Source: CAVVFX01 sp963747535 (GTDB taxonomy: Bacteria; Acidobacteriota; Terriglobia; Bryobacterales; Bryobacteraceae). Taken from it: a stretch of DNA of 47,842 nt. Position 1 is the stretch's first letter; every line of letters begins with the position of its first letter. The translations under genes were made by a program, and so were the position numbers. The notes below the pieces were generated by a model. It was not told the DNA's origin. It worked only from the letters and a program-made list of their open reading frames with translations, and did no database searches. The DNA lies in contig CAVVFX010000024.1 of NCBI GenBank assembly GCA_963747535.1, positions 1-47,842 on the forward strand, given 5' to 3'. Positions 9,581 to 18,602 of this stretch are shown here, piece by piece.

Positions 9581-12500
9581 TCAGAAATTGAGTTTGAGCG
9601 CAAACTGCAGAATGCGATTTTCCGACGCGGCTTGGATCTTACCGAAGTTGCCCGAACTCAGAGTACTCACCGGTGCGGCGAAGTCCGGATGATTCGTCAG
9701 GTCGAAAAACTCAAAGCGCAATTCGAGCTTCGCGCGTTCGTGGACCGGGAAAACCCGGCTCAAGGTAGCGTCAATGTCGAAAAAGCGCGGCGCTCGCAGG
9801 GAGTTGTATCCGGCGTCGCCGAACGTGCCCAGCGGGTTAGCCACAAAAGCCGCTGCACTGACCCAGACCAGGCTATTCAGGTTCTGGACGTAAGGACTTC
9901 CCACGACGTTCGGCCGGTCCTGGCCCACGCCCGTCCGGGAGTCGTCTACACCGGTTGAGGGATAGAACGCGAAGCCGGTGTGGGCGGTGATGATTCCTCC
10001 CACCTGCCAGCGTCCTAACAACGCGTTCATGACCCGCTCCTTCAACCCGGGCGTCTGGTAAACGAAAGAGGTGACCGAGTTCTGCCGCAGGTCGGAATCG
10101 CAGGGGCCGGTATCGAGGTCGCGATTGTATGGGTCCTGGTAGGTGTTGGCGCCCTCGGAATTGCGGTTGGCCATCGTCTCTGCGTTCTGCATGCAGTGAG
10201 ACCAGGTGTAAACGGAAAGCAGCGTAAAGTTATTGCTAAAACGGTGTTGCACCGATAGCCTGAGGGCATTGTAGGCGTTGGTCACGCCGTCATCTATTGC
10301 GGTGATGGTTGAGTAGTAAGAACCCACCGTGGGGTTCAGCAGGTACAGCGTGCGCCGGTTATTAGTATTCGCGACCGTCGAGTTGCCGGGAATATAAATC
10401 GCCGGGTTGTCCTCGGTGGAAGCCCTCAGGTGCGTGGCTTTAGTCCCCAGATAGGTCGCCGATACGAGCCAGTTCCCGCTGAACTGGCGCTGGTAGCTGA
10501 AGTCCCACTGCTGATCGTATTGGTGCGCCATGTTCAGCGGATTAGTCACGTACAGTCCCTCGGTCGGGAACGTCGAACTCTTCGTGGGTGGATAGGGAGT
10601 CGGGAAAGGGTTGCCGCCGGGGTAACCCGCAAAGGGGTTGGCCGTGCCGCCGGGAGGAGCAGTCAGGCTAACTGAACTACCCCAGGGGGCCTCCAGGCCC
10701 CAATCCCGCTGAGTGTAGGATTCCGCTTCGTCGAAGAAAATTCCGTAAGAGCCACGCACGCTTTGTTTACCCTGGCCGCCCGGATCCCAGGCGAACCCCA
10801 CCCGCGGCGCGAAATCCAGGTAACTGTTATAAGCATAGGCAGCCGGGATTCCGGGGTCGCCATGAAAGAGCAACCCGGCGGGAGCGTTGGGATACACGCT
10901 GGATACCTGTCCAGCCTGAAATGCGGGCAGGGAGAAGTTAGCACCCCTGCCGGCTATATCGTGTTCCGGAAGATTCGGCTCCCAGCGGACTCCCACGTGA
11001 ACGTCCAGTCCTTTGGTGACTTGAATATCATCCTGCACATACGCGCCCCAATATTTTTCGCGCAAGGCAACCTGCAGAGGGTTTCCCTGTTGAACGTTGT
11101 TCGGCCGGCCCAGCATGAAATCCGCCAGCGCGCTATTCGTTATGGAGCCGTTGTAGCTCCACGCTCCATTTCCCAGCGAGATGTTCACTTCGTCCATCTG
11201 CAGAAGCAAAGTTTCCACCCCGAAGATGATATGGTGAGATCCGCGGATCAAGTCCACGTCATCGGCATATTGGTACTGGTTGCGGCCGAAGGTTGCAGGC
11301 GCGTTCGATCCGCCGCCGATGCTGAAGTAATTGGATACGCCCAGATCGACGAAATGGGGGTAGGCCTGGTAGACCTGGGAACCGAACTGAGAGAGGTCGG
11401 GCATTTGCTGCGAGACGGTCCGGTTGGTAAACAGGCGCGAGTAGGTCGCGTGGAAGGAGTTAATGAAATTCCCGCTGCTATACTCGTCGGCCAGCGTAAC
11501 CGATTGAGCGCGCTCCGCGACACCGGATCTGGTAGTGGTCAGGAGGTTGTTCGTGTAATACGCCGGATTGGCATAGTCGGTGATAAAGTAACGCCCGTAA
11601 ATTAAGTTTTTGGCGCTCTGATTCCAGTCTACCCGGACCACTCCCTGATTCTCGTTGTTGGGATTGGGAATCGCATAAATGAGCTGCCCGCAAGGATTGG
11701 AGGACACCGGAATCAACTTGGCCAACCCTACTGCCGTCGGGTCGAAGCGCGTTACCGGGATGAAGTTATTGGGAAACGGCTGGTTGGTTGTGGGGTCGAC
11801 TAAGGTAACGGCCTTACCGCTCGACTGGCAGGCCGCCGATTCCAGCGTGCTGAAGTCCCCGTTCAGTGAAGCCTGGGTATTCACGTAGCTGATGGTCTGC
11901 GGCGGCGCCGTGCGCGTTCTCGTTCCCTGATACCCGCCAAAAATGAAAAGCTTGTCTTTCAGAATTGGCAAGCCGAAGGTACCGCCGAATTGGTTGCGGC
12001 GCAGGGTGTCCTGCGTTGCGGCGAAAAAGTTGCGAGCGTTGAAGTCGCCGTTCCGCACGAATTCGAACAGGGAGCCGTGTAACTGATTGGTGCCGGACTT
12101 AGTGGCCGCGTTGACCACCGCATACGGATGCAAGCCATAGCGCGCGGAAATGCCGCTGGTCTGCACGCTGAATTCCTGTAATGCGTCCGGAAATGGAAAT
12201 GGCAGGTTCACATTGGAATGCGAGTCGTTATGATCGCCGCCATCCAGCAGATAGTTATTGCCATTCTCCTGTCCTCCTGAAATGGAGACAGGCGTAGAGG
12301 AAACGTAGTCATGAGTCGAAACGATCGAGCGGGCGCCGCTGGCGACGTTGGGCGGCACATTCGCGCCGCCGGAAAGAGCGATCAGATCGGTAGCTTGCCT
12401 TCCATTCAGCGGGAGTTCGACAATTCGCTGCTGGTCCACAACCTCGGAGATGGACGTGTCCTGCGTGGCCACCATTACGGCGTTAGCCGCCACTTGCACC

Positions 12501-12859
12501 TGCTGGGTTACGGCCCCGACTTCCAGCTTGACATTGACCAGGACGTTGTCACCCACATGAAGATCGATTCCGGTTTGCACGTAGAGGTCAAAAGATGGAG
12601 CGGTGACTTCCAGCCGGTAAGGCCCGAGCGGTAGGTTGGGAATCACATACGCTCCATCACTGCCGCTTACGGTGTCGCGCACTTGCCCCATGCTGGTTTG
12701 GGTGACTTTGATCCGCGCGCCCGGAACTACCGCACCGCTCTGGTCGCTTATTGCGCCGTGAATACTGGCGTTGGCGACTGCTTGAGCGAAAGTTACTCCA
12801 GGAACGAGAACGGTTAGGACAAAGACAAGACTACATGCTGCTATTACGGAGTTCTTCAT
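9581..12859 (-). CDS. TonB-dependent receptor 2, Oar-like
   Basis: A protein of about 1092 aa with the same plan as receptor 1. It has a Sec signal ending VTFAQA, a carboxypeptidase-regulatory-like domain (HGAISDQSGAVVPGA...AYVIPNLPLGPY), a plug with ELPLNGRQATDLIAL and AATKSGTNQLHGSLFEF, and a barrel ending LQFALKLNF. I use ATG 12859 because GGGAGG lies 5 nt upstream and it gives the proper signal peptide; a start ten codons earlier lacks support. Similarity to receptor 1 extends into barrel loops (for example GDFNARNFFA and YGRYFITDYANP), so this is a recent duplication with some divergence. The subtype-B' gene overlaps its stop codon or follows within 20 nt. Ligand unknown. Confidence 0.93.
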   Translation of the reverse strand: MKNSVIAACSLVFVLTVLVPGVTFAQAVANASIHGAISDQSGAVVPGARIKVTQTSMGQVRDTVSGSDGAYVIPNLPLGPYRLEVTAPSFDLYVQTGIDLHVGDNVLVNVKLEVGAVTQQVQVAANAVMVATQDTSISEVVDQQRIVELPLNGRQATDLIALSGGANVPPNVASGARSIVSTHDYVSSTPVSISGGQENGNNYLLDGGDHNDSHSNVNLPFPFPDALQEFSVQTSGISARYGLHPYAVVNAATKSGTNQLHGSLFEFVRNGDFNARNFFAATQDTLRRNQFGGTFGLPILKDKLFIFGGYQGTRTRTAPPQTISYVNTQASLNGDFSTLESAACQSSGKAVTLVDPTTNQPFPNNFIPVTRFDPTAVGLAKLIPVSSNPCGQLIYAIPNPNNENQGVVRVDWNQSAKNLIYGRYFITDYANPAYYTNNLLTTTRSGVAERAQSVTLADEYSSGNFINSFHATYSRLFTNRTVSQQMPDLSQFGSQVYQAYPHFVDLGVSNYFSIGGGSNAPATFGRNQYQYADDVDLIRGSHHIIFGVETLLLQMDEVNISLGNGAWSYNGSITNSALADFMLGRPNNVQQGNPLQVALREKYWGAYVQDDIQVTKGLDVHVGVRWEPNLPEHDIAGRGANFSLPAFQAGQVSSVYPNAPAGLLFHGDPGIPAAYAYNSYLDFAPRVGFAWDPGGQGKQSVRGSYGIFFDEAESYTQRDWGLEAPWGSSVSLTAPPGGTANPFAGYPGGNPFPTPYPPTKSSTFPTEGLYVTNPLNMAHQYDQQWDFSYQRQFSGNWLVSATYLGTKATHLRASTEDNPAIYIPGNSTVANTNNRRTLYLLNPTVGSYYSTITAIDDGVTNAYNALRLSVQHRFSNNFTLLSVYTWSHCMQNAETMANRNSEGANTYQDPYNRDLDTGPCDSDLRQNSVTSFVYQTPGLKERVMNALLGRWQVGGIITAHTGFAFYPSTGVDDSRTGVGQDRPNVVGSPYVQNLNSLVWVSAAAFVANPLGTFGDAGYNSLRAPRFFDIDATLSRVFPVHERAKLELRFEFFDLTNHPDFAAPVSTLSSGNFGKIQAASENRILQFALKLNF

Positions 12860-13086
12860 GGATGCCTCCCTGGGCTGCCAACATGGCAAAAGGCTCCCCT
12901 GCCTCGTCGTAAACTAACCGTAGTTTGTGCCTCTTAGGACCTGGAGCTTTTGCTGGGTTTTAATATATCGAAAAACGCAAGCGCTCACATGCCGAAAAAG
13001 CCGAGGAACGGGCGTTTGCGTATGTCTCAGTACACTCCGGACACGTAGATCAGGTATGACTAAGAAAGAAATTGAATTGACTGAGT
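12860..13086 (-). promoter_or_regulatory. Upstream region of receptor 2
   Basis: This 227-bp non-coding stretch lies between the DUF1552 stop and receptor 2. A small dyad AAACTA-accg-TAGTTT (12911-12926) would form a hairpin in the leader. An AT-rich TATATT (complement, near 12960) may be a -10 box, but I find no matching -35. Confidence 0.3.
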
Positions 13087-14412
13087 CTACACTTCGAGAG
13101 GACTTGTACTATCCCCGATTTTTTTCGTCTGCACACCCGACTTCAGCAGGATCGTCAGCAGGAGATTCGACATCGGCGTGTCCAGCTTATAAGCGAGATG
13201 CTGTCCGGTCTCGAACTGCCCGCCAAGCTTTCCGGCCATCAGGCACGGCAGATTGGAGTGTCTGTGCAAGTTGCCATCGCCCATACCGCCGCCGTAGAGG
13301 ATGAGGCCCTGGTCAAGCAGCGTGCCATCCCCATCTTTGGTGTTCTGCAGTTTCTGCAAGAAGTAACTGAGCAGTTCGATATGATAGGCGTCGATTTTGG
13401 CCTTCTTCACGATCAGCGCAGGATCATTGCGGTGATGCGAGACCGGATGATGCGGATCGGGCACGCCGATTTGCGGATAGGTGCGGCCGCTCAACTCGCG
13501 GCACACAATCATGGTGAAGACCCGCGTGATATCGGCCTGGAAGCCAAGAGTCTGCAGGTCGAACATGAGCTTGATGTGTTCTTCGAAGCCGGCGGGAATA
13601 TCAGTGGGACGCTCCGGGAGTGCAACAGTCTGTATCCCGCGCGTCTCAACACTTTGAATGCGCTGCTCGATCTCGCGCACCGAATCCAGGTACTCGGCCA
13701 GCTTGGTGCGATCGCCCGGGCCGAGCGTCTTCTGAAGACTGCCGACCTCCTGCATCACGGAATCGAGTATGCTGCCGTTCACTTTCATCCGCGCCATACG
13801 TTGCTCTGGAGTGCCTCCGTCGCCGAAGAGACGTTCGAACACCAGGCGCGGGTGTGCCTCGGCGGGATTTGGCGTCGTAGGATTACGCCAGGAAATGGTG
13901 TTGTTGAAGAAGCAGTCGCTGGTGTCGCATGCCCCCTGGGTCGGAAGATCCAGATTCATCTCGATCGAGGGGACCTGGGTCGTCCGTCCGACCACTTGGG
14001 CGACAAGCTGGTCAGCGGACGTCGCCAGGCACACCTCGATATCCGGCCGGCTGCGGTCGTATGCGTGAACGCCGGTCAGCCAGACAGCCGAGGATCGGGG
14101 ATGGTCGCCGGTGCCGTCTCCGAACGTGTCCGCCTGCAGGTGGGAGAGCCCGCTGAGAACATTGACATGACTGCGCACCGGTTCGAGGGCCTTCAGGATT
14201 GGGGGCATCTCGTAATTGCGCCCCGTTGTGGTTGGAATCCACTGATCCTGGATCACGCCGTTCGCGATGTAAATGAAGCCAAGCCGCGGCGTTGGCTTCG
14301 GAGCGGCGGAAAGCGCCGGGACCATGGAATCGAGTAGAGGCAGCGCCAGCGAGGCGCCTATGCCTCGCAGGAACGTCCGCCGTTGTAAAGTCTTTTTTGT
14401 TACGAACGTCAT
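13087..14412 (-). CDS. DUF1552 family protein, Tat-exported
   Basis: A 441-aa protein of the DUF1552 family (PF07586), of unknown biochemical role and typically encoded beside DUF1592-type haem proteins in Planctomycetes, Acidobacteria and myxobacteria. The Tat signal is LQRRTFLRGIGASLALPLLD. Family text includes FIYIANGVIQDQWIP, LSGLSHLQAD, DHPRSSAVWLTG, PSIEMNLDLP and a C-terminal LIGYGGG-like segment (LILYGGGMGDGNLHRHSNLP). The start ATG has only a weak GGTGAT upstream. It begins 18 nt after the stop of the DUF1592-type gene, so the two are co-transcribed and translation is probably coupled. Its length is normal for the family. Confidence 0.9.
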   Translation of the reverse strand: MTFVTKKTLQRRTFLRGIGASLALPLLDSMVPALSAAPKPTPRLGFIYIANGVIQDQWIPTTTGRNYEMPPILKALEPVRSHVNVLSGLSHLQADTFGDGTGDHPRSSAVWLTGVHAYDRSRPDIEVCLATSADQLVAQVVGRTTQVPSIEMNLDLPTQGACDTSDCFFNNTISWRNPTTPNPAEAHPRLVFERLFGDGGTPEQRMARMKVNGSILDSVMQEVGSLQKTLGPGDRTKLAEYLDSVREIEQRIQSVETRGIQTVALPERPTDIPAGFEEHIKLMFDLQTLGFQADITRVFTMIVCRELSGRTYPQIGVPDPHHPVSHHRNDPALIVKKAKIDAYHIELLSYFLQKLQNTKDGDGTLLDQGLILYGGGMGDGNLHRHSNLPCLMAGKLGGQFETGQHLAYKLDTPMSNLLLTILLKSGVQTKKIGDSTSPLEV

Positions 14413-14430
14413 ATCATCACCACGTCAAAA

Positions 14431-16887
14431 TCAGCGTCTGGCAAGCTTTGAGTCTTTCACCACTTGTGTCTCGCGCATCTGAAACGGCGCACTGCTGGCC
14501 ACGCCGAGAACCAAAGAGACAAAGGTGTAATTGTCGCGCGCAGCATCCCTGACGATGGCGCGCACGACGGGTTCATCGTAAAATTGCACATTGCGGCCGG
14601 TGCCATACATCAAGAGCTTCGAGGCCAAGGTCGCCACAAACTCGTCCGGATGACTCAGCAGCGCCGCCTTTAGCCCTGCCATCCCGTTGAATTTCTCGCC
14701 ATCGGGGAAAACTCCCGACGGGTCGATCGGCGTGCCCCCATCGAGGTCGCGCCACCTGCCCACCGGGTCGAAATTCTCCATCGCGAAGCCGATGGGATCC
14801 ATGCGCGAGTGGCACCCGGCGCAGGCCGGATTCGCGCGGTGCTGGATCATCGCATCGCGCATCGTCAAGGTCTTGCCGGGATCGTGCCCCTCCGTCTTCA
14901 GCGCCGGAACGTTGGGAGGCGGCGGAGGCGGCGCAGCCGAAAGAAGATTCTCCAGCACCCATTTCCCGCGATTTACCGGCGAAGTCCGGGTGGCGTAGGA
15001 AGTGATCGTCAGCAGGCTTCCCTGCCCCAGCAGGCCGCCGCGAGGGCTCCCTGGCGGCAGCGTGACACGCTGGAATTCGGTCCCGTGGACATCCGGGATA
15101 CCGTAATGTTTGGCCAGCCGCTCATTGACAAAGGTATAATTCGCCGACAGCAGTTCCAGCACGCTGCGATTGCCGCGCAGAACGCTGTCGAGAAACAGGT
15201 CCGTTTCCTGGCGGAAGGCGGAGCGCAACGACTCATCGAAGTCGGGAAACAGCAATTCGTTCGGTTTCTTGGCATCCAGATCGCGGAGATAGAGCCATTG
15301 TTCCGCGAAGTTAGTCACCAGAGACGCCGAGCGCGGGTCCGCCATCATGCGGCGAACCTGGCGTTCCAATGTGCCGGGCTGACGGAGCTTGCCCTGGCTG
15401 GCGAGGTCGAGCAACTCGTCATCGGGAATGCTGCTCCAGATGAAGAAGGAGAGTCGCGAGGCGAGTTCCAGATCGCTGACCGGATGCGTGGTTCCTGGCG
15501 AGGCGCCGGGCGGATCTCGCTCGATCCGGAAGAGGAACTGAGGACTGACCAGAAGCCTTTGGAGAGCGCGCTCGATCCCGAGCTCAAATCCGCCTTCGGC
15601 CCGCCCTGCCGCATAGAAGGGCATGAGGCTCTGGAGATCGGCGTCCACCACCGGCCGCCGGTAGGCACGGCGTTCGAGCGCGGAGAGGATGCGCCGCGCG
15701 CAGGGTTCTTCGTCCGAAGCGGACTCTGGCCGGCACACGAAGATGCGCCGCCGCGACGGGGTGTCGCCCGGCCCTTTCGGGTTGTATGGCCCGCTGATGG
15801 TGGCCGTTTCGACTGCGAGTTCCGAGCCGGTGCTGCGCCATCGGGGCCGCAGCAACTCCTCATCGCGCAGTTCATTCCGTTCGACGAAGGCGATGCCGAT
15901 CAGCCGCGGGCCGGCCTTGACCGGGATGCGGAATTCGAGCGGCTTCCGGGGCTTAGGGGCCTCGCCGTAGGTACTGGCGCCAGGATCGGCAGCAGCGGCT
16001 GCGACCGCAGACATCCGCACGCCACGCGGAGGGCCGGCGCCCTTCTTACCGCCGCCGCCCTGACCCGCTGCAATGCTTAACAGCTGCATCCGTTCGCCGT
16101 CCACCGTGATCTCCAACTGTTGTGGCTCAGGAGACGATCCCGTCAGCATCACCTTCACGGTGTACTCGCCGTCCAGCGGAAAATCGCTGCGCACCGCGAA
16201 GCCCCCGCGAGTGCCGGGCGGCAGCCCATCCATGCGCACGGACTGCGATTCTTCATCCGGCATGCGGAACATGTTCACCATCACCGGGAAAGCAGGATCG
16301 CCCACCGCCAGGCGGCTGATTTTCTCCGCCGCGCCTAAGTAACTCTCCATTGCCGTTGGTGAGATAAAGAGAAGGTCCGCGAGATTGTCGAAGCCGCTAT
16401 TGGCATTGTCGGCGGGCAGCAGCATCCCAAACTCCATCTCTTTCGGCAGCGCATCCAGCAACAGAAGGTCGCGCACGGCATTCTGATACTCCGTGCGGCT
16501 AAGCCGATGCAGGAGGGGCAGCTTGCCTGGATTAGGATGGGCGGCAGCCGCGCTGTCGATCCGAGTCTCGACAAATCCCTGCAGCGCTGCATAAGTTGCC
16601 GGATCGGGTCGAGGTGCGCCAGGGGGTGGCATGGATCTGGCACGGAGCTTGCGAATTACCTTTTCCCAGCGTTCGGCATCGGTTTGAGGATGGGCCACCG
16701 CCGCGGGATCGAGCACCAGGTCCGCCGTATGTATTTGGGCACTGTGGCAGGTGGCGCAATATTTTTGAACGGCGGCGCTCGCTTGCTGGGCGCTCATTAC
16801 CTGAGCATGCGCCGGGAGATTTTCGAGCAGCACTGCCACAATCCACAGCGGCAGGCTGACAATCCGGATCCTTTGTAAAACAAACAT
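14431..16887 (-). CDS. DUF1592-type multidomain haem protein
   Basis: A protein of about 818 aa with the planctomycete-type cytochrome plus DUF1587/1595/1592/1588/1585 arrangement. After a Sec signal (MFVLQRIRIVSLPLW... to AHAQ) comes a small cytochrome c module with CATCH at residues 44-48. Next are LHRLSRTEYQNAVRDLL (DUF1587-like) and a carbohydrate-binding-like beta domain (GEYTVKVMLTG). The DUF1595/1592 part has FLFRIERDPP and ASRLSFFIWSSIPDDELL. The DUF1588/1585 part has GLLGQGSLLTITSYATRTSPV, then a second haem motif CAGCHSRMDPIGFAMENFDP near residue 690. Two haems are therefore predicted. A TTG 13 codons upstream is open, but the ATG at 16887 begins the signal peptide. It heads an operon with DUF1552. 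Periplasmic redox work is likely; the substrate is unknown. Confidence 0.9.
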   Translation of the reverse strand: MFVLQRIRIVSLPLWIVAVLLENLPAHAQVMSAQQASAAVQKYCATCHSAQIHTADLVLDPAAVAHPQTDAERWEKVIRKLRARSMPPPGAPRPDPATYAALQGFVETRIDSAAAAHPNPGKLPLLHRLSRTEYQNAVRDLLLLDALPKEMEFGMLLPADNANSGFDNLADLLFISPTAMESYLGAAEKISRLAVGDPAFPVMVNMFRMPDEESQSVRMDGLPPGTRGGFAVRSDFPLDGEYTVKVMLTGSSPEPQQLEITVDGERMQLLSIAAGQGGGGKKGAGPPRGVRMSAVAAAAADPGASTYGEAPKPRKPLEFRIPVKAGPRLIGIAFVERNELRDEELLRPRWRSTGSELAVETATISGPYNPKGPGDTPSRRRIFVCRPESASDEEPCARRILSALERRAYRRPVVDADLQSLMPFYAAGRAEGGFELGIERALQRLLVSPQFLFRIERDPPGASPGTTHPVSDLELASRLSFFIWSSIPDDELLDLASQGKLRQPGTLERQVRRMMADPRSASLVTNFAEQWLYLRDLDAKKPNELLFPDFDESLRSAFRQETDLFLDSVLRGNRSVLELLSANYTFVNERLAKHYGIPDVHGTEFQRVTLPPGSPRGGLLGQGSLLTITSYATRTSPVNRGKWVLENLLSAAPPPPPPNVPALKTEGHDPGKTLTMRDAMIQHRANPACAGCHSRMDPIGFAMENFDPVGRWRDLDGGTPIDPSGVFPDGEKFNGMAGLKAALLSHPDEFVATLASKLLMYGTGRNVQFYDEPVVRAIVRDAARDNYTFVSLVLGVASSAPFQMRETQVVKDSKLARR

Positions 16888-16948
16888 GGGGATGCTGCGT
16901 CCTGATTGTACCTCTCCGCGAGACAAAAATGTTTGGGTCGATTTGTAC

Positions 16949-16966
16949 TATAATTCTGGCCAGAAT
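16949..16966 (+). promoter_or_regulatory. TATAAT box abutting a 14-bp perfect palindrome
   Basis: A consensus -10 hexamer TATAAT (16949-16954) lies about 26 bp before the ankyrin start codon. Overlapping its end is ATTCTGGCCAGAAT (16953-16966), a perfect 14-bp palindrome. No good -35 box stands 16-18 bp upstream, so an activator-dependent or extracytoplasmic promoter is possible. The palindrome sits where a repressor or activator dimer could block or guide polymerase. It lies between the divergent DUF1592-type gene and the ankyrin gene. Confidence 0.5.
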
Positions 16967-16979
16967 AAGGGAACGAAAT

Positions 16980-18590
16980 ATGAAATTTCCAAAGGTCTGT
17001 TTCCTGACTTTGTTTCTGGCAACCGGGTGGTTGATTGCGAGCGACTCGCGCCTGATAGACGCCGTAAAAGGCGGCGACGCGAAAACCGTGCGCGAACTAC
17101 TCATGCAGCATGTTCCTGCTACCGCCGCAGAGGCGGATGGCACCACCGCGCTGCACTATGCCGTGCGCAATGACAACCTCGAAATCGCCGATCTGTTAAT
17201 CGCGAACGGCGCACCAGTGAACGCGGCTACCCGCTACAACATTACCCCTCTTTCACTCGCTTGCGACCATGGTGACGCGGCGATGATCGAGCGGCTGCTG
17301 AAGGCGGGAGCAGACCCCAATGGCACTTCGGAAGAAGGACAGACCGCGCTCATGTCGGCAGCGCTGGCGGGGAAGGTGGATGCCATCAAGGTGCTGCTCG
17401 CGCATGGGGCGAAGGTTAACATCGCAGAGCCGGTTCGAGGCCAGACGGCTCTCATGTGGGCCGCTTCGGAGGGCAATACTGACGCAGTGGAGATGCTAGT
17501 CGAGTTTGGCGCGGACGTCAAAGCGAAAGCGAAGTCCGGCTTCACGCCGTTGTTATTCGCGGTGCGCAATGGCCATAAGGAGACGCTCCAGATGTTGCTC
17601 GCACATGGCGCCAACGCGAACGATGCCGCACCGGACGGCACCAGCGCCTTGAACGTAGCAGTAGTGAACGCGTGTTTCGAAGTGGCCGCGGTGCTGCTCG
17701 ATCACGGAGCGGATCCGAACGCTCCGGACGCGCGCGGCTCGGCGCTGCACACGCTGGCTTGGCTGCGCAAGCCCGGGTCGGATGGCGGAAACGGTCTCGG
17801 GACACGATCCTACCCGCCTCCTCTGCAAACCGGCAACGTGACCGCACTGGAGTTGGCCAAGACGCTGCTGGAACATGGCGCCAATCCGAACGTGCGGATC
17901 ACCTTGAAGGAAAGAAGTTATGGTAGAGAGGGCCAGGCGAGGAATCCGGCCTTGATTCATCTCGGCCGGCACTTATTGACTTTCTCCGGCGCGACCCCGT
18001 TTTACCTCGCGGCCCGCAACGGGGATGCGCCCTACATGCGCCTGCTCGCCGACCACGGCGCTGATCCGAACATCCCGAATGTCTTGGGGATCACGCCGCT
18101 CATGGTGGCCGCGGGACTGGATTATTGGGAGGGTGAGTCCGCCGGCCCCTTCACGGGCGTGACCGAACCGGAGCGACTGGAAGCGGTCAAGCTGGCGATC
18201 AAACTCGGCAACGACATTAACGCCGCCGCCACTTTCGGGGATTACAAAATGGAAGGCGACCCGGCGTATTTGCTGCTGTATTACCCGCTGAATATGAGTG
18301 AACTGGCATCGAAAGTGCCGGGAGATCCCCGCTGGAAAGGCTGCACGCCTCTGCACGCGGCCGTCGTCTCGGGCCAGGCTTCCATCGTGCAATACCTGGT
18401 CGATCACGGGGCCAGGCTGGACGCCAAGACTGCCAGCGGGTGGACTCCGCTGATGCTTGCCGGGGGCGTGTTCTTCGCCAATGCGAAAAAGGACTTCCCG
18501 GCTGCGGCGGAGATCCTGAAAAAGGCGATGGCCGAGCAGCGGTCGACGCCGGTGGCCTCGGTCCCGGTTGGAGCACAGGCATCGCGCTGA
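16980..18590 (+). CDS. Secreted ankyrin-repeat protein
   Basis: A 536-aa protein with a Sec signal (MKFPKVCFLTLFLATGWLIA) and about ten ankyrin repeats. Typical repeat text includes DGTTALHYAVRNDNLEIADL, GQTALMSAALAGKVDAIKVL and GATPFYLAARNGDAPYMRLL. A less regular insert of about 120 residues in the middle breaks the spacing. Ankyrin repeats bind other proteins; the periplasmic partner is unknown. I chose ATG 16980 because AAGGGA is upstream and it starts the signal peptide. A longer in-frame extension from 16929 overlaps the promoter and is not convincing. It is transcribed divergently from the DUF1592-type gene and convergently with the NHL gene. In Pseudomonas a periplasmic ankyrin protein (AnkB) accompanies catalase; nearby peroxiredoxin genes here make a stress-related role conceivable. 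Confidence 0.9.
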   Translation: MKFPKVCFLTLFLATGWLIASDSRLIDAVKGGDAKTVRELLMQHVPATAAEADGTTALHYAVRNDNLEIADLLIANGAPVNAATRYNITPLSLACDHGDAAMIERLLKAGADPNGTSEEGQTALMSAALAGKVDAIKVLLAHGAKVNIAEPVRGQTALMWAASEGNTDAVEMLVEFGADVKAKAKSGFTPLLFAVRNGHKETLQMLLAHGANANDAAPDGTSALNVAVVNACFEVAAVLLDHGADPNAPDARGSALHTLAWLRKPGSDGGNGLGTRSYPPPLQTGNVTALELAKTLLEHGANPNVRITLKERSYGREGQARNPALIHLGRHLLTFSGATPFYLAARNGDAPYMRLLADHGADPNIPNVLGITPLMVAAGLDYWEGESAGPFTGVTEPERLEAVKLAIKLGNDINAAATFGDYKMEGDPAYLLLYYPLNMSELASKVPGDPRWKGCTPLHAAVVSGQASIVQYLVDHGARLDAKTASGWTPLMLAGGVFFANAKKDFPAAAEILKKAMAEQRSTPVASVPVGAQASR

Positions 18591-18601
18591 GTGCAGCGCG
18601 A
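18582..18601. terminator. Hairpin between convergent genes
   Basis: A perfect 8-bp stem, TCGCGCTG (18582-18589) and CAGCGCGA (18594-18601), with a 4-nt loop. It includes the ankyrin stop codon and ends one base before the last base of the NHL stop codon. No long T tract follows on either strand, so termination may be partial. The position suggests a shared bidirectional terminator. Confidence 0.45.
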
Positions 18602-18602
18602 C

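Noticed and set aside
12927..13304. A 125-codon rightward frame across the receptor 2 upstream region
   Set aside because: It runs into the antisense of DUF1552 and lacks a ribosome-binding site.
13198..14337. A 379-codon open frame antisense to the DUF1552 gene
   Set aside because: The sense strand is a clear DUF1552 protein.
14809..16080. A 423-codon open frame antisense to the DUF1592-type gene
   Set aside because: The sense strand encodes recognisable haem and DUF domains; the antisense product is Arg/Gly/Ala-rich with no known feature.
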